Below, piece by piece: positions 20,926 through 30,752 of a DNA stretch of 64,000 nucleotides. Within the stretch, counting starts at the first letter, position 1; each line of letters starts with the position of its first letter. The stretch is taken from NCBI RefSeq assembly GCF_018617485.1, contig NZ_JACSKH010000001.1, positions 372,001 through 436,000 of the forward strand, read 5' to 3'. This stretch comes from Exiguobacterium sp. s124 (lineage in GTDB: Bacteria; Bacillota; Bacilli; Exiguobacteriales; Exiguobacteriaceae). A program made the position numbers and the translations under genes. The notes beneath the pieces are model-generated. The model made no database searches, was not told the DNA's origin, and saw only the letters and a program-made list of their open reading frames with translations.

Positions 20926-20966
20926 ACCTACACCATGACTCTGCACCGAAGAAGGAGTGAACGCAC

Positions 20967-22019
20967 ATGGAACGTCCGGAAACACTCGTTAGTATCATCG
21001 TGCCTGTTTACAACACGAGCGCGTTTTTACGCCAGTGCTTAGACAGTCTCGTCAATCAGACGTATCCTCACCTTGAAATTATTTGTATCAATGATGGCAG
21101 TACGGATCAAAGTCTTGATATCATGTTGGAATTTGATGATGACCCGCGCGTCATCTTAATCGATCAGACGAATCGTGGGTGTTCCTTCTGCCGCGATCGT
21201 GGTCTTCAAATGGCGACCGGTGAATATATGATGTTCATCGATAGTGATGACTGGTTGGACCATGATGCGATTCGGCTTCTCGTCAAACATGCGGAAGCAG
21301 AACGAGCCGATGCGGTCATGGGCACATACGTTCGTGAGTATGAAGAGCGGTCCTTGCCAAAACGCATCTTTGAGGCTGATTTTTTATCGTATAACGCCGA
21401 AGAGACGAGACGTTTCGTCCATCGTCGTCTGTTCGGACTTGTCGGAGAAGAGCTCGCTCATCCGGAGACGGTCGATGCGCTGAATTCGAATTGTATCACC
21501 TTGTACCATCGCGATTTGATTCGTCATCTCTCGTTTCGTAGCCCGTACGGTTCGTTTGTCGACCTTTATTTTCAAATCCAGGCGCTCGAGCATTGCCAAC
21601 GTTTTATTTACATCGATTATCCAATCTATCACTACCGTAAGACGAACGGACAGTCTGAGACGAGTGTTTATCAACGTAACCTCGTGAACTCACGATTGGA
21701 ATTCTTCCACATGCTCATGACGTACATTGAAGAACATGATCTCGGAGAAGATTACACGCGTGCGCTATACAACCGGATTGCACTCAGCATGATCGGCATT
21801 GGATTAAACGAATTGAGTTCCAACAAACCGCTGTTTGCGCAAGCGGAAGTGTTGAGACAAGTGCTCCAACAAAAAGAATACAAAGAGGCCTATTCCCAGA
21901 TGGATATGCGTTACTTTGATTTGAAATGGCGGACGTTCTTCCAATTGTGTAAGCACGAACGGACCGTGCCTCTCGTCTTGATGCTCCGTAGCGTGAACTA
22001 CTTACGGAAACGTGTGTGA
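20967..22019 (+). CDS. family 2 glycosyltransferase
   Basis: A 350-residue cytoplasmic GT-A enzyme. SIIVPVYNTS, INDGSTD and the DXD-type FIDSDDWL are the standard nucleotide-sugar and metal motifs of GT2; there is no QxxRW, so it is non-processive. It is the first gene of the long capsule/exopolysaccharide operon, with an AAGAAGGAG ribosome site. Donor and acceptor cannot be assigned. Confidence 0.86.
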   Translation: MERPETLVSIIVPVYNTSAFLRQCLDSLVNQTYPHLEIICINDGSTDQSLDIMLEFDDDPRVILIDQTNRGCSFCRDRGLQMATGEYMMFIDSDDWLDHDAIRLLVKHAEAERADAVMGTYVREYEERSLPKRIFEADFLSYNAEETRRFVHRRLFGLVGEELAHPETVDALNSNCITLYHRDLIRHLSFRSPYGSFVDLYFQIQALEHCQRFIYIDYPIYHYRKTNGQSETSVYQRNLVNSRLEFFHMLMTYIEEHDLGEDYTRALYNRIALSMIGIGLNELSSNKPLFAQAEVLRQVLQQKEYKEAYSQMDMRYFDLKWRTFFQLCKHERTVPLVLMLRSVNYLRKRV

Positions 22020-22031
22020 GGGGGAATCGAG

Positions 22032-23189
22032 ATGAAACGAGTCCTCATGGTCGCTTCCGTCGTATCGATGATTGAAAGTTTCAATCGTGACAACATCCGA
22101 ACCCTTCAGAACATGGGATACGAGGTACATGTCGCCACAAACTTTGAATGGGGCAGCATGTACAGCGCAGAAAAAGTCGAACGCGTCAAACAGAGTTTAC
22201 GAGAGGAAGGAGTCACCCTTTTTCAAGTTGACTTTGAACGGGACATCAAAAAAATGAACGGACATGTCCGGGCATTCCAACAATTGAAACGCGTCATGAC
22301 GACGAATTCGTATGCGTTCATTCATTGTCACTCCCCAATCGGTGGCGTCATTGGGCGTCTCGTCGCGAGACAAACGGACACGCCATGCATGTACACGGCT
22401 CACGGGTTCCACTTCTTTAAAGGCAGTCCTTCCCTCAACTGGATGCTCTATTATCCGGTCGAACGGACGCTTGCCCGATTGACAGACACCATCGTGACGA
22501 TTAATCAGGAAGACTTCTCGAGAGCACAGACGTTTAAGACGACGCACACGTTCCGCATCCCGGGCATCGGGGTCGATACGAAACGGATTGAGCAGGTTCA
22601 CATCGATCGTCCGTTGAAACGTCAGTCGCTCGGGGTGAATACCGATACCGATTTCGTCTTACTTTCGGTCGGGGAGTTGAACGAGAACAAAAATCACGAG
22701 ACCATCATTCGAGCGATTGCCGAACTCGGTGATGCAAGCATTCGTTACTGGATTGCCGGGACCGGGGATGCAAGACCTCAATTAGAACGAGTCATTCGAG
22801 AGACGAACCTCACGAATCAAGTACAGCTCTTAGGATTTCGGGATGATGTGTTTGAAGTGATGAAAGGGGCAGACTGTTTCGTCTTTCCGTCTAAACGAGA
22901 AGGACTTGGGATGGCGGCGCTTGAGGCGATGGCGGCGGGTTTACCGATCATCACCTCGAATGTGCATGGAATCAACGATTATTCGGTAGATGGAGTGACG
23001 GGTTTCAAGTGTGCGCCGAACGACATTCAAGGATTCGCTCGCGCCATTCGAACGATGCGACTTGATTTCGAACTATCTCATCAGATGGGGTTGCATAATA
23101 CACAAACGGCAAAAGCGTTTGATGTCGAGCGCTCCCATGAAGAGATGAAGCAGATTTACGATACGTTCACGAATCGGCGTCCTTCTTGA
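22032..23189 (+). CDS. family 4 glycosyltransferase, EpsD-like
   Basis: A 385-residue GT-B enzyme. The N terminus MKRVLMVASVVSMIESFNR and the HGFHFFKG segment resemble the EpsD/CapM group of Bacillota exopolysaccharide loci. The retaining GT4 E-x7-E motif is in KREGLGMAALEAMAAG. It follows the GT2 gene by 12 bases and shares its operon. A 122-base gap without a clear gene or terminator follows before the kinase pair. Confidence 0.86.
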   Translation: MKRVLMVASVVSMIESFNRDNIRTLQNMGYEVHVATNFEWGSMYSAEKVERVKQSLREEGVTLFQVDFERDIKKMNGHVRAFQQLKRVMTTNSYAFIHCHSPIGGVIGRLVARQTDTPCMYTAHGFHFFKGSPSLNWMLYYPVERTLARLTDTIVTINQEDFSRAQTFKTTHTFRIPGIGVDTKRIEQVHIDRPLKRQSLGVNTDTDFVLLSVGELNENKNHETIIRAIAELGDASIRYWIAGTGDARPQLERVIRETNLTNQVQLLGFRDDVFEVMKGADCFVFPSKREGLGMAALEAMAAGLPIITSNVHGINDYSVDGVTGFKCAPNDIQGFARAIRTMRLDFELSHQMGLHNTQTAKAFDVERSHEEMKQIYDTFTNRRPS

Positions 23190-23311
23190 TAGTTTATAAA
23201 AAGATGGTCATGATTTCTTTTGATTTGTCAGAAGAGCGGGGGTAAGTAGTAAGCACACAAAGATTCTAGGTACTAGGAAATGCAGCTGAATAGTTGAAGG
23301 AGGGTTCACCC

Positions 23312-24094
23312 GTGAATAGTCAGACGATGCTCCTATCGGATTTACTCGCTGTTTTCAAGAAGAGTAAACTGTTGATTCTTTTGACGGTCATGATCGCTGG
23401 AGGAGCGGCCTATTATGTAAGCCAATATGTGGTCGAGCCAACATATGAAGCATCGACCCAGGTGTTGATCGTACCGAAGCAAGAAGCCGGCTCAAACGTT
23501 GTCGACAGTACCCAAGTCTCTTCTTCCCTCTCATTGATCAATACGTATCGTGTCATCATGCGTAGCCCTGCAATCTTAAACGAGGTACAGGAGCAAGTCG
23601 CGAACGCCCCAGATGATATTAGCGAAGTGTTGTTGGTCGAGAGTGAGGAAGAATCGCAAGTCATCAACATCGTCGTCGAGTACAGCGACCCGGTCGTCGC
23701 GGCGAATATCGCAAACGTCATCACGGAAGTATTCGCCACTGAAATCCCGGATCTCATGAATATTGATAATGTTCGCGTTTTGTCGGTTGCTGACGTGCCG
23801 AGTGATCCCGTCGCACCGAGTACGGTCATGTATACAGCAATCGGCTTAATCGTTGGTTTTGTCATCGGAAGTGTGCTCGCACTCATCCGTTACACGTTCG
23901 ACAAACGGATTCGCGATGAAAAAGAAGCAGAGAAGCTACTGGCGCTACCGGTCATCGGAAACATTCCTGTGATTGAAAAGCGAGACATGGCCGCGAAGCG
24001 GTCGAAACCGGAACCTGTAAAAGATGTCAATCCAGTGGCGAAAGGAGACGAGCCAAATGTTCCACCTACCAAAGACACAAGACAAAGTTCGTGA
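23312..24094 (+). CDS. tyrosine-kinase modulator / chain-length protein (Wzz-like, CapA/YveK type)
   Basis: This 260-residue membrane protein has two membrane segments (about 22-42 and 175-195) around an extracytoplasmic Wzz-type domain, and a short cytoplasmic tail. In Bacillota it activates a partner BY-kinase and sets polymer length. I start at GTG 23312, 8 bases after GAAGGAGG, not at an earlier in-frame start. It overlaps the kinase gene by 38 bases. The tail after the second membrane segment is about 65 residues. Confidence 0.88.
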   Translation: MNSQTMLLSDLLAVFKKSKLLILLTVMIAGGAAYYVSQYVVEPTYEASTQVLIVPKQEAGSNVVDSTQVSSSLSLINTYRVIMRSPAILNEVQEQVANAPDDISEVLLVESEEESQVINIVVEYSDPVVAANIANVITEVFATEIPDLMNIDNVRVLSVADVPSDPVAPSTVMYTAIGLIVGFVIGSVLALIRYTFDKRIRDEKEAEKLLALPVIGNIPVIEKRDMAAKRSKPEPVKDVNPVAKGDEPNVPPTKDTRQSS

Positions 24095-24758
24095 GGCGAA
24101 ACGGAGCTTGATCACTCTCGTGAATCCGCAGTCTCCCATCGCTGAACAATACCGGACGATTCGGACGAACTTACAATTCACTTCACTTGGAGCCGACTTA
24201 CAAACGATTGTCGTCACGTCCGCATCACCAGGAGAAGGGAAATCGACGACGGCTTCCAATCTGGCCATTGTCTATGCGCAACTTGGAAAGCGTGTCTTAC
24301 TCGTCGATTGCGATATGCGAAAACCGACAGCCCATTTCACCTTCCAACTTCCAGGGCAACTCGGACTTTCGACAGTGCTCGCCAAACGGACGACGCTCGA
24401 GAGATCCATCCAAGCTACCCAAGTGCCTAAACTGTATATGCTCCCGGCCGGACCGATTCCACCGAACCCTTCGGAATTGCTTGCTTCTCCGATGATGAAA
24501 CGGGTACTTGAAGAAATTAAGCAATCGTATGACATGATCATCCTAGATGCGCCACCAATCATGCAGGTCGCGGACAGCCGGATTGTTGCCAGTGAGGCGG
24601 ACGGGACGATTCTTGTCATCGGCTGTGATAATTCGAACCGGGACTACGTGCTCAAGGCGAAAGAACAGCTTGAATTGTCGGGTGCGAACATCCTCGGCCT
24701 TGTGATGAATAAGCGAGATAAAGGAAAAGAACGTCACTATCACTACAAATACGATTGA
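24057..24758 (+). CDS. BY-type protein tyrosine kinase, CpsD/YwqD/CapB family
   Basis: A 233-residue cytoplasmic kinase that pairs with the preceding membrane modulator to control capsule polymerisation. Walker A is SASPGEGKSTTASN, Walker A' is LLVDCDMRKP and Walker B is MIILDAPP. The C terminus carries the autophosphorylation cluster RHYHYKYD with three tyrosines. The start at ATG 24057 has AAAGGAG upstream and lies within the modulator's last codons. Splitting activator and kinase into two genes is typical of Bacillota. Confidence 0.93.
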   Translation: MFHLPKTQDKVREAKRSLITLVNPQSPIAEQYRTIRTNLQFTSLGADLQTIVVTSASPGEGKSTTASNLAIVYAQLGKRVLLVDCDMRKPTAHFTFQLPGQLGLSTVLAKRTTLERSIQATQVPKLYMLPAGPIPPNPSELLASPMMKRVLEEIKQSYDMIILDAPPIMQVADSRIVASEADGTILVIGCDNSNRDYVLKAKEQLELSGANILGLVMNKRDKGKERHYHYKYD

Positions 24759-24781
24759 GCCAGGAAAGGAGGCGAAGGGCG

Positions 24782-26053
24782 ATGCGCATCTTACACATTA
24801 ACGCGATCAATGAGGAGAAGAGCACAGGGCGAATTTGTAAAGAGCTCTCGACCGTCGCCAACCAAGCTGGTCATGAGAGTGTCGTTGCCTATGCAACGGG
24901 ACCTGACAGTGAATCCGGCATTCGAATCGGCTCGTCGTTCGATCAAAAGCGTCATGCTTTCTTGTCGAGACTTACGGGCAAGCAAGGGTACGCCTCGAAA
25001 GGAGCGACGGAAGAACTAATCAGACGACTGGAAGCAAATCCACCAGACGTTGTCCATCTTCATAATCTTCATTCCAACTATATTCATTTGGAGACACTGT
25101 TGACGTGGTTAGCTGAAACCGACACACCGACCGTCCTGACGTTACATGACTGTTGGTTCTATACCGGTAAATGTACGCATTATACGAGTTCGGGATGTGA
25201 CCGCTGGCAATATGGGTGCGGAAACTGTCCACGCCTCGCCCTTGATAATCCAAGTTGGGGGCTCGATCGGACCGCACAGATGTGGCAAGACAAGAAAATG
25301 TGGTTCCAAGCGATTCCGCGACTCGCTGTCATCGGGGTCTCGGATTGGATCACGACGGAAGCACGATTTTCATTTCTTGGACAAGCTTCAATCATTCGTC
25401 GAATCTATAATTGGATCGACACCGACATCTTTCGTCCGCGGGACACGGCGTTGTTACGGCGAAGACTCGGATTGACGAACCGATTTGTCCTTCTAGGGGT
25501 AGCCAGCTCATGGGACGATTCGAAAGGGTTGTCTAAATGGATTGATTTGGCTGAACGGCTGCCCGACGCAACCATTCTGTTAGTAGGGGCGATGCCAGAC
25601 ATCGCATTGCCGAAAACAATCATCCACATCCCGTCGACGAATCGTCCGGAAGAGCTCGCGGAATACTATGCGCTCGCCGATGTCTTTTTAAACTTATCTG
25701 AAGAAGAGTCGTTCGGGAAAGTGACGGCAGAAGCGATGGCGTGTGGCACGCCAGCAATCGTCTTAGATGGAACAGCGAATCCTGAGCTTGTCCCGGATTC
25801 GTGCGGATCTGTCGTATCTGGAAGTCACCCCGCGCTGCTAGTTGATGCGATTGAGCGAATCAAACGAGATGGAAAAGCGTCTTATACGGAAGCGTGTGTC
25901 TCGCACGCCCATCAAGCGTTTCGGATGGAACGACGCATCGCCGACTACTTGAACGTCTATCAGGAATTGATGAACCAGAAAGGAAGGGATTCACTATGGC
26001 ACAGCCACTCGTCTCCATCGTCATCCCCGTCTACAATGGAGCGGACTATTTGA
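24782..26053 (+). CDS. family 4 glycosyltransferase
   Basis: A 423-residue GT4 enzyme of the WcaC-like group, recognised by MRILHINAINEEKSTGRI, the cysteine-bearing loop LTLHDCWFYTGKC...CGNCP and the E-x7-E motif in EEESFGKVTAEAMACG. I start at ATG 24782, 9 bases after AAAGGAGG. Its last 58 bases overlap the next glycosyltransferase out of frame, giving a Ser-rich C-terminal tail that is probably dispensable. Confidence 0.86.
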   Translation: MRILHINAINEEKSTGRICKELSTVANQAGHESVVAYATGPDSESGIRIGSSFDQKRHAFLSRLTGKQGYASKGATEELIRRLEANPPDVVHLHNLHSNYIHLETLLTWLAETDTPTVLTLHDCWFYTGKCTHYTSSGCDRWQYGCGNCPRLALDNPSWGLDRTAQMWQDKKMWFQAIPRLAVIGVSDWITTEARFSFLGQASIIRRIYNWIDTDIFRPRDTALLRRRLGLTNRFVLLGVASSWDDSKGLSKWIDLAERLPDATILLVGAMPDIALPKTIIHIPSTNRPEELAEYYALADVFLNLSEEESFGKVTAEAMACGTPAIVLDGTANPELVPDSCGSVVSGSHPALLVDAIERIKRDGKASYTEACVSHAHQAFRMERRIADYLNVYQELMNQKGRDSLWHSHSSPSSSPSTMERTI

Positions 26054-26913
26054 ACGAGACAATCGAGAGTGCGCTCGCTCAAACGTACGAACCGATTGAA
26101 GTGATTGTCGTGAACGATGGGTCGACGGATGGTGGTGCGACGGCAGCTATCGCCAAACAGTTCGGTGATCGCATCCGCTATTTTGAGAAGGAGAACGGTG
26201 GCGTGTCGACCGCCTTGAATCTTGGGATTGAGAAGATGCGTGGGGAATGGTTCTCGTGGCTCAGTCATGACGATCTATATACTCCTGAAAAAATCGCGCA
26301 TCAAATGAAAATTCTCGACCGCATGGACAATAAGCAGAAGACGATTCTATCTTGTGGGACGGACTTGATTGATGAGGTAGGGCGCCCGATTCAACGACTT
26401 CGGAAGCGTACGAAAGGCTTTTACACGAGTGACCAGATGTTTGATTACTTAATGCTAGAAGCTTGTCTGAGTGGATGTGCGCTACTCGTTCCAAAGCAGG
26501 CATTTGAGGAAGCAGGAATGTTTCCGACGAACTATCGCTATATCCAAGATTGGGTGCTTTGGGTCGATATGGCGCTTGCGGGATACGAGTTTCTCGTCAC
26601 AACGAATCCTTATGTCAAATCGCGTGTTCATCCGAAACAGCAGACGAAACGGATTTCGGATGTGGCCCCGATCGAGTCACGACGGTTCTTCGAACAGCTA
26701 CTGCAGCGACTCGAGTCACCCTCAAAACAAAAGACAGTCTTTCGAGCCATCTATAGGTCTGCCGCACCAGATGTGCGTGACGAGTTGATGACACGTTACG
26801 ATGGGCATCAGGTGTTGTCTAGTCGTGAACAGAAGTGGCTGCAAGGTAGGTCTTATGTATATCATCGTGCGCTGTCCGTTTATCGCGGTGTCATGGACTT
26901 ACGTTATCGCTAA
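25996..26913 (+). CDS. family 2 glycosyltransferase
   Basis: A 305-residue GT-A enzyme. SIVIPVYNGADY, VNDGSTDGG and WLSHDDLY are the GT2 motifs. AAAGGAAGGGA precedes ATG 25996, which lies inside the end of the previous gene. It belongs to the capsule operon; its sugar is unknown. Confidence 0.86.
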   Translation: MAQPLVSIVIPVYNGADYLNETIESALAQTYEPIEVIVVNDGSTDGGATAAIAKQFGDRIRYFEKENGGVSTALNLGIEKMRGEWFSWLSHDDLYTPEKIAHQMKILDRMDNKQKTILSCGTDLIDEVGRPIQRLRKRTKGFYTSDQMFDYLMLEACLSGCALLVPKQAFEEAGMFPTNYRYIQDWVLWVDMALAGYEFLVTTNPYVKSRVHPKQQTKRISDVAPIESRRFFEQLLQRLESPSKQKTVFRAIYRSAAPDVRDELMTRYDGHQVLSSREQKWLQGRSYVYHRALSVYRGVMDLRYR

Positions 26914-26930
26914 CGAAAAGGAGGGGCGAC

Positions 26931-27995
26931 ATGCTCATCTATTTGATCAACCTCATTCTCCTCATCGCATGGGCAGCGTTGCTCCTTCGCGATGACGGCA
27001 TCCGAAACGGAAAATTGTTGTTTGTGATCATTGCGACCGTCCAATGGATTGTCCTATCCGGATTTCGACATCTAAGTGTCGGGGCAGATACGATGCAATA
27101 CAAATGGATGTATGACCAATCGAGGGTCATGTCGTGGGAGCAAATCGGAAACAACTTCATGAGCGGTTTATTCGAGAGCGGTGACGAGCGAGATCCGGGC
27201 TATTTCGTTCTTCAAAAAGCGACCCAACTTATAACCGAAAACTACCAATGGTACTTGCTCATTGTCGCGATACTATTCCTCGTGCCGTTCGGGATTTGGA
27301 TTTATCGCAACTCGACGGAACCGTTACTTAGCTTCATCATCTTTTCGACGTTATTCTATGCGTTTTTTGCGATTACAGGGATCCGTCAGACGATTGCGAC
27401 GGCCATCGCCGTCATGATTGGCTATGGGTTCGTGAAGGCGCGCCGGTTTTGGCCATTCCTACTCATCGTTCTTCTCGCAGCGACCATTCATAAATCCGCA
27501 CTCGTCTTCTTACCGTTTTATTTCTTGGCAAACAAGCAATTGACGAGCCGTTATCTCCTTTTCATGGGAGCGCTCATCCCGTTTTTATTCGTCTTTAGAG
27601 GACAACTGTTCGAACTATTCCGTCTCATCAGTGGGTATGACCAGTACGATTACTATGCAGGGGCAGGGACGCTCAACTTTTCGTTACTTCTCCTCTTGAT
27701 CACCATCGTCGCCGTCTGGCGAAAGGACGAGATGATAGCGAACAATCCGAACGCTGTCCATTACATCAACGCGCTGTTGCTCGCGCTCTGCTTCTTACCG
27801 CTCACATTCATCAATCCATCGATGATGCGCGTCGTCCAATATTTCTCCGTCTTTATCATGCTTCTCATTCCAGAAATCTTGCGATCGTTTGACCGAAGGG
27901 AGCGACTTCTCGTCTATTACGTGGCCATCACAGCGCTTCTCTTCCTATTCGTCAGGAACGAACCGATTTATCTATTCTTCTGGCAACAAAAATAA
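26931..27995 (+). CDS. EpsG-family polysaccharide polymerase-like membrane protein
   Basis: A 354-residue protein with about ten membrane segments. The segments GFRHLSVGADTMQYKWMY, ITGIRQTIATAIAV and TIHKSALVFLPFYF are typical of the EpsG family, the Wzy-like polymerases of Bacillota exopolysaccharide loci. It lies directly before the flippase gene, matching a Wzx/Wzy pathway. AAAGGAGG precedes the start. Confidence 0.87.
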   Translation: MLIYLINLILLIAWAALLLRDDGIRNGKLLFVIIATVQWIVLSGFRHLSVGADTMQYKWMYDQSRVMSWEQIGNNFMSGLFESGDERDPGYFVLQKATQLITENYQWYLLIVAILFLVPFGIWIYRNSTEPLLSFIIFSTLFYAFFAITGIRQTIATAIAVMIGYGFVKARRFWPFLLIVLLAATIHKSALVFLPFYFLANKQLTSRYLLFMGALIPFLFVFRGQLFELFRLISGYDQYDYYAGAGTLNFSLLLLLITIVAVWRKDEMIANNPNAVHYINALLLALCFLPLTFINPSMMRVVQYFSVFIMLLIPEILRSFDRRERLLVYYVAITALLFLFVRNEPIYLFFWQQK

Positions 27996-28010
27996 AGGAG
28001 GGAAGTCAAG

Positions 28011-29543
28011 ATGGCGACGAAAGTGGAATTCGATGAACAACGCAGCTCCCGTCAAATCAAAATCGGTGCCCTCATGTCGTATACCGCCATCGGCTTCAAT
28101 ATTTTAGCGGGGTTGATTTATACACCGTGGATGATCGCCGAGATTGGACAAGCCAGTTACGGACTCTACATGTTGTCCATCTCTCTCGTCAGCATGTTCG
28201 CCCTCGATTTTGGACTCGAGGCAGCCGTATCTCGCTTCTTGTCCAATTATCACGCCCTCGGTGATGAAGAGGGGGCATCTCGCTTTTTAGGTGTCGCCTT
28301 CAAACTGTTCACAGGCATCGCCATCTTAATTGGCCTCGTGCTCATTGGCGTATACGTCATGATCGAGACGATTTATGCAAGCTTGTCCGCTAGTGAAATC
28401 GATACACTGAAGACGCTCTATATCATGGTCGGCTTTTATATCGTCGTCCTCTTCCCGACAAAACCGTTCAACGGCATCCTGATTGCGAATGAACGATTTG
28501 TTGTCTTGAACTGGTTCAACTTATCTGAAAAAGTACTCACCGTCGTCTTGATGGTTGGGGCGCTCCTTCTCGGATACGGGTTATATGCGCTCGTGTTCGT
28601 CAACGCGCTCGTCGGGCTCTCCATCATCGTCGGGAAGGGACTTTACTTGATGCGACGAACGGACACCGCCGTCGAGTTTCTCTATTCGAGTCGCACCATG
28701 TACCGGGATATCTTTTCCTTTTCTTCTTGGACGACGTTGATCGCACTCGCTCAGCGATTCATCCTCAATATCACACCGACCATTCTAGGTGCGGTCGCGG
28801 GGAGTGCCTCAATCGCGCTCTTCTCCATCGGGATGGTCATCGAGGGATACGTTTGGACCATCTCATCTGCCATCGGCTCGCTCTTCCTTCCGAAAGTCAC
28901 ACGGATGACGACGAGTAATCGGCACGGCGACTTAGAGAACTTGCTCATCCGGGTCGGGCGGATTCAACTGTATATCGTCGGGTTGATCATCGTCGGCTTC
29001 ATGACGATGGGACAAGAGTTCATTCGATTGTGGGTCGGTGAGTCGTTCCACACCTCTTACTGGGTGGCGCTCTTCTTGATTGCCCCGGGCTTTATCACGT
29101 TGACGCAAGAGATTGCCTATACGACGCTCATTGCGACGAATCAAATCAAATATCGAGCATTCGCCTCTTTGATTGTCGCACTCGTCAGCGTCATCTTATC
29201 TTCCATCTTGTCGCCGCATTACGGGGCCATCGGGGCAGCCGTCGCCATTTTGATTGGGAATGTATTTGGCACGATCTTGTTCATGAACTGGGTCTATCTT
29301 CGGATTCTACATCTGAATATGTGGCGCTTCTTTAAAGAGTGTCATATGAAGATTATGCCTACGCTCATCATGTTAGGCGTGGCGGGATGGATGATTCAGC
29401 AAACGTTCCCCGTCAATTCACTCTTTCTCTTCTTACTCAAAGCTGCGTTGCTTGGGGGCGCCTATCTTCTCGTATTGTGGCTCTTCACATTTCGAGAAGA
29501 TGAAAAACAACTCATCACCGGGTTTTTACGACGTTCTTCTTGA
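28011..29543 (+). CDS. oligosaccharide flippase, Wzx/EpsK-like
   Basis: A 510-residue membrane protein with 12-14 predicted helices of the MATE/polysaccharide-synthesis superfamily. It would move undecaprenyl-linked repeat units across the membrane. It follows the polymerase gene by 15 bases with an AAAGGAGGG ribosome site and ends at a terminator, which closes the first block of the locus. Confidence 0.9.
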   Translation: MATKVEFDEQRSSRQIKIGALMSYTAIGFNILAGLIYTPWMIAEIGQASYGLYMLSISLVSMFALDFGLEAAVSRFLSNYHALGDEEGASRFLGVAFKLFTGIAILIGLVLIGVYVMIETIYASLSASEIDTLKTLYIMVGFYIVVLFPTKPFNGILIANERFVVLNWFNLSEKVLTVVLMVGALLLGYGLYALVFVNALVGLSIIVGKGLYLMRRTDTAVEFLYSSRTMYRDIFSFSSWTTLIALAQRFILNITPTILGAVAGSASIALFSIGMVIEGYVWTISSAIGSLFLPKVTRMTTSNRHGDLENLLIRVGRIQLYIVGLIIVGFMTMGQEFIRLWVGESFHTSYWVALFLIAPGFITLTQEIAYTTLIATNQIKYRAFASLIVALVSVILSSILSPHYGAIGAAVAILIGNVFGTILFMNWVYLRILHLNMWRFFKECHMKIMPTLIMLGVAGWMIQQTFPVNSLFLFLLKAALLGGAYLLVLWLFTFREDEKQLITGFLRRSS

Positions 29544-29568
29544 GCATCCTAACCGAGGATGCTTTTTC
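29543..29568 (+). terminator. terminator after the flippase gene
   Basis: The 8-bp stem AGCATCCT / AGGATGCT with a 5-base loop is followed by TTTTCT. It begins at the stop codon. The following 160 bases, up to capE, hold no gene and presumably a promoter that I could not define. Confidence 0.82.
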
Positions 29569-29726
29569 TAATTATGGAAACGCGCCATCAAGCCATCTTT
29601 CAAAAAAATGATACACATATCTTTCAGATTCTTGTATGAGAAGGGTATCACGTTAATATCCACTCATTGCAATAGTTTTCCAATCACCGATAGAAGCCAT
29701 TTACATCATGAAGGAGAGGATCTGCA

Positions 29727-30752
29727 ATGTTTCAAGATAAGACGTTACTCATCACAGGAGGGACTGGGTCGTTCGGTCACGCGGTCATGCAACGCTTCCT
29801 CAAAACGGACATTAAAGAGATTCGTATCTTCTCGCGCGATGAGAAGAAACAAGACGATATGCGTAAGCTCTATATGGACGATAAACTCAAGTTTTATATC
29901 GGGGACGTCCGTGACGTGAACAGTGTTCGTAACGCCATGTACGGAGTCGACTATGTTTTTCACGCAGCGGCATTGAAACAAGTCCCGTCTTGTGAGTTCT
30001 TCCCGCTCGAAGCAGTCAAGACGAACGTACTCGGTACAGATAACGTCTTGACGGCAGCCGTCGAGCAACAGGTGAAAAAAGTGATTTGTCTCTCAACAGA
30101 CAAAGCAGCTTACCCAATCAATGCGATGGGCATCTCGAAGGCGATGATGGAAAAAGTGTTCGTCGCGAAAGCAAAAGCGGTTCGTCCGGATCAAACGCTC
30201 ATTTGTGGGACACGTTACGGAAACGTCATGGCGTCGCGTGGTTCGGTCATCCCGCTCTTCGTCGAACAGATCAAACGAGGTGAACCGTTGACGGTAACGG
30301 ACCCATTCATGACACGGTTCTTGATGAGTTTAGAAGACGCGGTCGAACTCGTCGTCTTCGCCTTCAAAAACGCACATGCCGGAGACATCATGGTCCAGAA
30401 AGCACCAGCTTCCACGATCGGGACGTTGGCACAAGCGCTCATCGAACTATTCGGTGTCGACAATCCGATCAAAGTCATCGGGACACGTCACGGGGAGAAA
30501 CAGTACGAGACACTCTTGACGCGAGAAGAGAATGTAGTCGCAGAAGATATGGGTGGCTTTTACCGGGTGCCTGCCGATACACGAGACTTGAACTATGAAA
30601 AATACTTCAGCGAAGGCAGTCAAAAATTGACCGTCGAAGGCGAGTACAATTCGGCGAACACTGAGCAACTCAACGTCGAACAAGTGAAGCAGCTCCTCAT
30701 GAAACTTCCTTATATCCAACAAGAGTTGAAGAGCTGGGTGAAAGTCTCATGA
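29727..30752 (+). CDS. capE: UDP-N-acetylglucosamine 4,6-dehydratase (5-inverting), CapE/FnlA type
   Basis: CapE starts UDP-N-acetyl-L-fucosamine synthesis by dehydrating and inverting UDP-GlcNAc. The 341-residue SDR protein has GGTGSFG for NADP binding and the modified catalytic pair M134/K138 (MGISK), which replaces YxxxK as known for CapE. LSTDKAAYPINAM and the C-terminal part are well conserved. An AAGGAGAGG ribosome site is present. Together with capF and capG next to it, this makes a complete UDP-L-FucNAc pathway. Confidence 0.93.
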   Translation: MFQDKTLLITGGTGSFGHAVMQRFLKTDIKEIRIFSRDEKKQDDMRKLYMDDKLKFYIGDVRDVNSVRNAMYGVDYVFHAAALKQVPSCEFFPLEAVKTNVLGTDNVLTAAVEQQVKKVICLSTDKAAYPINAMGISKAMMEKVFVAKAKAVRPDQTLICGTRYGNVMASRGSVIPLFVEQIKRGEPLTVTDPFMTRFLMSLEDAVELVVFAFKNAHAGDIMVQKAPASTIGTLAQALIELFGVDNPIKVIGTRHGEKQYETLLTREENVVAEDMGGFYRVPADTRDLNYEKYFSEGSQKLTVEGEYNSANTEQLNVEQVKQLLMKLPYIQQELKSWVKVS